34,872 bases of DNA from positions 1 through 34,872 of the forward strand of contig JAGDMB010000002.1 in the NCBI GenBank assembly GCA_017860375.1, given 5' to 3'. Below, piece by piece: positions 33,608-34,872 of the stretch. The notes under the pieces are model-generated. The model was not told the DNA's origin. It saw only the letters and a list, made by a program, of their open reading frames with translations, and ran no database searches. The DNA comes from Bacteroidota bacterium (GTDB taxonomy: Bacteria; Bacteroidota; Bacteroidia; Bacteroidales; UBA10428). Position 1 is the first letter of the stretch. Each line of letters starts with the position of its first letter. A program made the position numbers and the translations under genes.

Positions 33608-34872
33608 ATGGCAAATCTCAATGCTCGAATTCCGGATGGTCCGCTGGCTGAAAAATGGACCCATTTCAAGGCAACGCAAAAACTGGTCAATCCTGCCAAC
33701 AAGCGTAAGCTGGATATCATTGTGGTAGGAACGGGGCTCGCAGGTGCATCTGCAGCGGCAAGCCTTGGGGAACTGGGTTTTAATGTTAAAGTATTTTGTT
33801 ACCAGGATAGTCCCCGAAGGGCTCACAGCATTGCTGCCCAGGGAGGGATCAATGCGGCCAAGAATTATCCGAATGATGGAGATAGTGTGTACAGGCTGTT
33901 CTATGATACCATTAAAGGCGGTGATTACCGCGCCCGTGAGGCCAATGTATACCGGCTTGCTGAAGTCAGCGGATCGATCGTTGACCAGTGTGTTGCACAA
34001 GGTGTTCCTTTTGCACGGGAGTATGGCGGATTGCTGGATAACCGGTCATTCGGAGGCGCACAGGTTTCACGCACCTTTTATGCACGGGGGCAAACGGGCC
34101 AGCAACTTTTACTGGGTGCATACGGGGCCATGATGCGACAGGTAAATGCCGGTACTGTAACCCTGTATCCGCGCACCGAAATGCTGGATCTGGTAACGGT
34201 GGACGGGAAGGCCAGGGGCATCATAACACGGAACCTGGTCACGGGTCAGATAAGCAGGCATTTTGGCCATGCGGTTGTACTCGCTACTGGTGGTTACGCA
34301 AGAACTTTCTTCCTTTCGACTATGGCTATGGGAGCGAACGGAAGCGCGGCATGGCAGGCTTATAAAAAAGGCGCTTTATTTGCAAATCCGTCTTTTGTTC
34401 AGATCCATCCAACCTGTATTCCCGTGCACGGCAATTATCAGTCGAAGCTCACACTGATGAGCGAAAGCCTCAGAAATGACGGTCGTATATGGGTGCCAAA
34501 GAAAAAAGAAGACGCAGAGGCTTTACGGAAAAAAACAAAGCAGCCCTCCGACCTGGCCGAAGATGACCGGGATTACTATCTTGAAAGGAGGTACCCTGCA
34601 TTCGGTAACCTGGTGCCCCGCGATGTTGCCTCAAGAGCTGCCAAGGAACGATGCGATGCCGGATTTGGTGTAGGATCAGGTCTTGCAGTTTATCTTGATT
34701 TTGCAGACTCCATAAAACGGCTTGGTAAGAAAACCATTGAGGAACGTTACGGTAATCTGTTCCAGATGTACGAAAAGATCGTGGATGAAGATCCTTACCG
34801 GACGCCCATGATGATTTACCCTGCCATTCATTATTGCATGGGTGGATTATGGGTTGATTACCATATGATGAC
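33608..34872 (+). CDS. sdhA: Succinate dehydrogenase/fumarate reductase flavoprotein subunit (truncated by window edge)
   Basis: The frame is open from the ATG at 33608 to the right edge, giving at least 421 residues of a normal protein of about 640. VVGTGLAGASAA (39-50) is the FAD-binding Rossmann turn, and His73 in RRAHSIAAQGGINAA is the residue that binds FAD covalently. Later segments FYARGQTGQQLL, VVLATGGYA, FVQIHPTCIP and, at the edge, HYCMGGLWVDY all belong to the family. It oxidises succinate or reduces fumarate at the cytoplasmic face. The gene continues outside the window, and sdhB is presumably next. Confidence 0.93.
   Translation, partial: MANLNARIPDGPLAEKWTHFKATQKLVNPANKRKLDIIVVGTGLAGASAAASLGELGFNVKVFCYQDSPRRAHSIAAQGGINAAKNYPNDGDSVYRLFYDTIKGGDYRAREANVYRLAEVSGSIVDQCVAQGVPFAREYGGLLDNRSFGGAQVSRTFYARGQTGQQLLLGAYGAMMRQVNAGTVTLYPRTEMLDLVTVDGKARGIITRNLVTGQISRHFGHAVVLATGGYARTFFLSTMAMGANGSAAWQAYKKGALFANPSFVQIHPTCIPVHGNYQSKLTLMSESLRNDGRIWVPKKKEDAEALRKKTKQPSDLAEDDRDYYLERRYPAFGNLVPRDVASRAAKERCDAGFGVGSGLAVYLDFADSIKRLGKKTIEERYGNLFQMYEKIVDEDPYRTPMMIYPAIHYCMGGLWVDYHMM

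Noticed and set aside
1..34872. CRISPR arrays, tRNA or rRNA genes, insertion sequences, prophage
   Set aside because: No regular repeat-spacer pattern, tRNA-like cloverleaf, transposase or phage gene was found on reading both strands.

Overview
The window looks like a chromosomal segment from a member of the Bacteroidota. Four things point that way: an ammonia-lyase closely resembling the Flavobacterium johnsoniae tyrosine ammonia-lyase, a DUF5686-type outer-membrane protein, a b558-type succinate dehydrogenase cytochrome b, and intergenic promoters of the form TTG-N19/20-TAnnTT(T/C)G. A superoxide-reductase-like protein and a corrinoid methyltransferase set hint at an anaerobic or micro-aerobic lifestyle, but this is inference. 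No tRNA, rRNA, insertion sequence or CRISPR array was seen.

Layout. 1-900: the tail of an unidentified gene, then a secreted superoxide-reductase-like protein and a 56-residue membrane protein with a His-x13-His helix. 1092-20133: a large aryl-polyene/flexirubin-type biosynthetic and export locus in three transcriptional arms. Arm 1 (+, 1092-8382) holds a thioesterase, two ketosynthase/ketosynthase-like pairs, an ACP, a NodB-type deacetylase, a LolA-like carrier, a lipoprotein and a FabZ-like hotdog protein. Arm 2 (-, 14925 to 8406) holds tyrosine ammonia-lyase, ketoreductase, ketosynthase, ACP, a lipid A type acyltransferase, a B12-class radical SAM enzyme and a second dehydratase. Arm 3 (+, 15115-20133) holds a glycosyltransferase-DUF2062 fusion and a 1287-residue MMPL exporter + PlsC acyltransferase + methyltransferase fusion.

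How the locus probably works (inference from the families). The ammonia-lyase makes 4-coumarate from tyrosine. The ketosynthase pairs, ACPs, ketoreductase and dehydratases extend and unsaturate it into an aryl polyene. The acyltransferases attach it to a lipid or glycolipid. The glycosyltransferase and deacetylase may build or trim the sugar part. The MMPL protein, LolA-like carrier and lipoprotein move the product to the outer membrane. No adenylating ligase for coumarate, no phosphopantetheinyl transferase, no FabH-like dialkylresorcinol (DarB-type) synthase and no regulator is visible here. The aryl polyene product is therefore inferred, and full flexirubin production cannot be claimed from this window.

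20170-28978 is mostly general genome: a DUF5686 outer-membrane protein (-), a secreted unknown (+), dusB plus an acyltransferase (-), a CPBP membrane protease (+), an unknown helical protein (-) and aminopeptidase P (+). 28988-32734 (-) is a likely operon of an alpha/beta hydrolase, a UroD-like methyltransferase, a corrinoid protein and a homocysteine S-methyltransferase-like protein. 32915 to the right edge is sdhC followed by a truncated sdhA.
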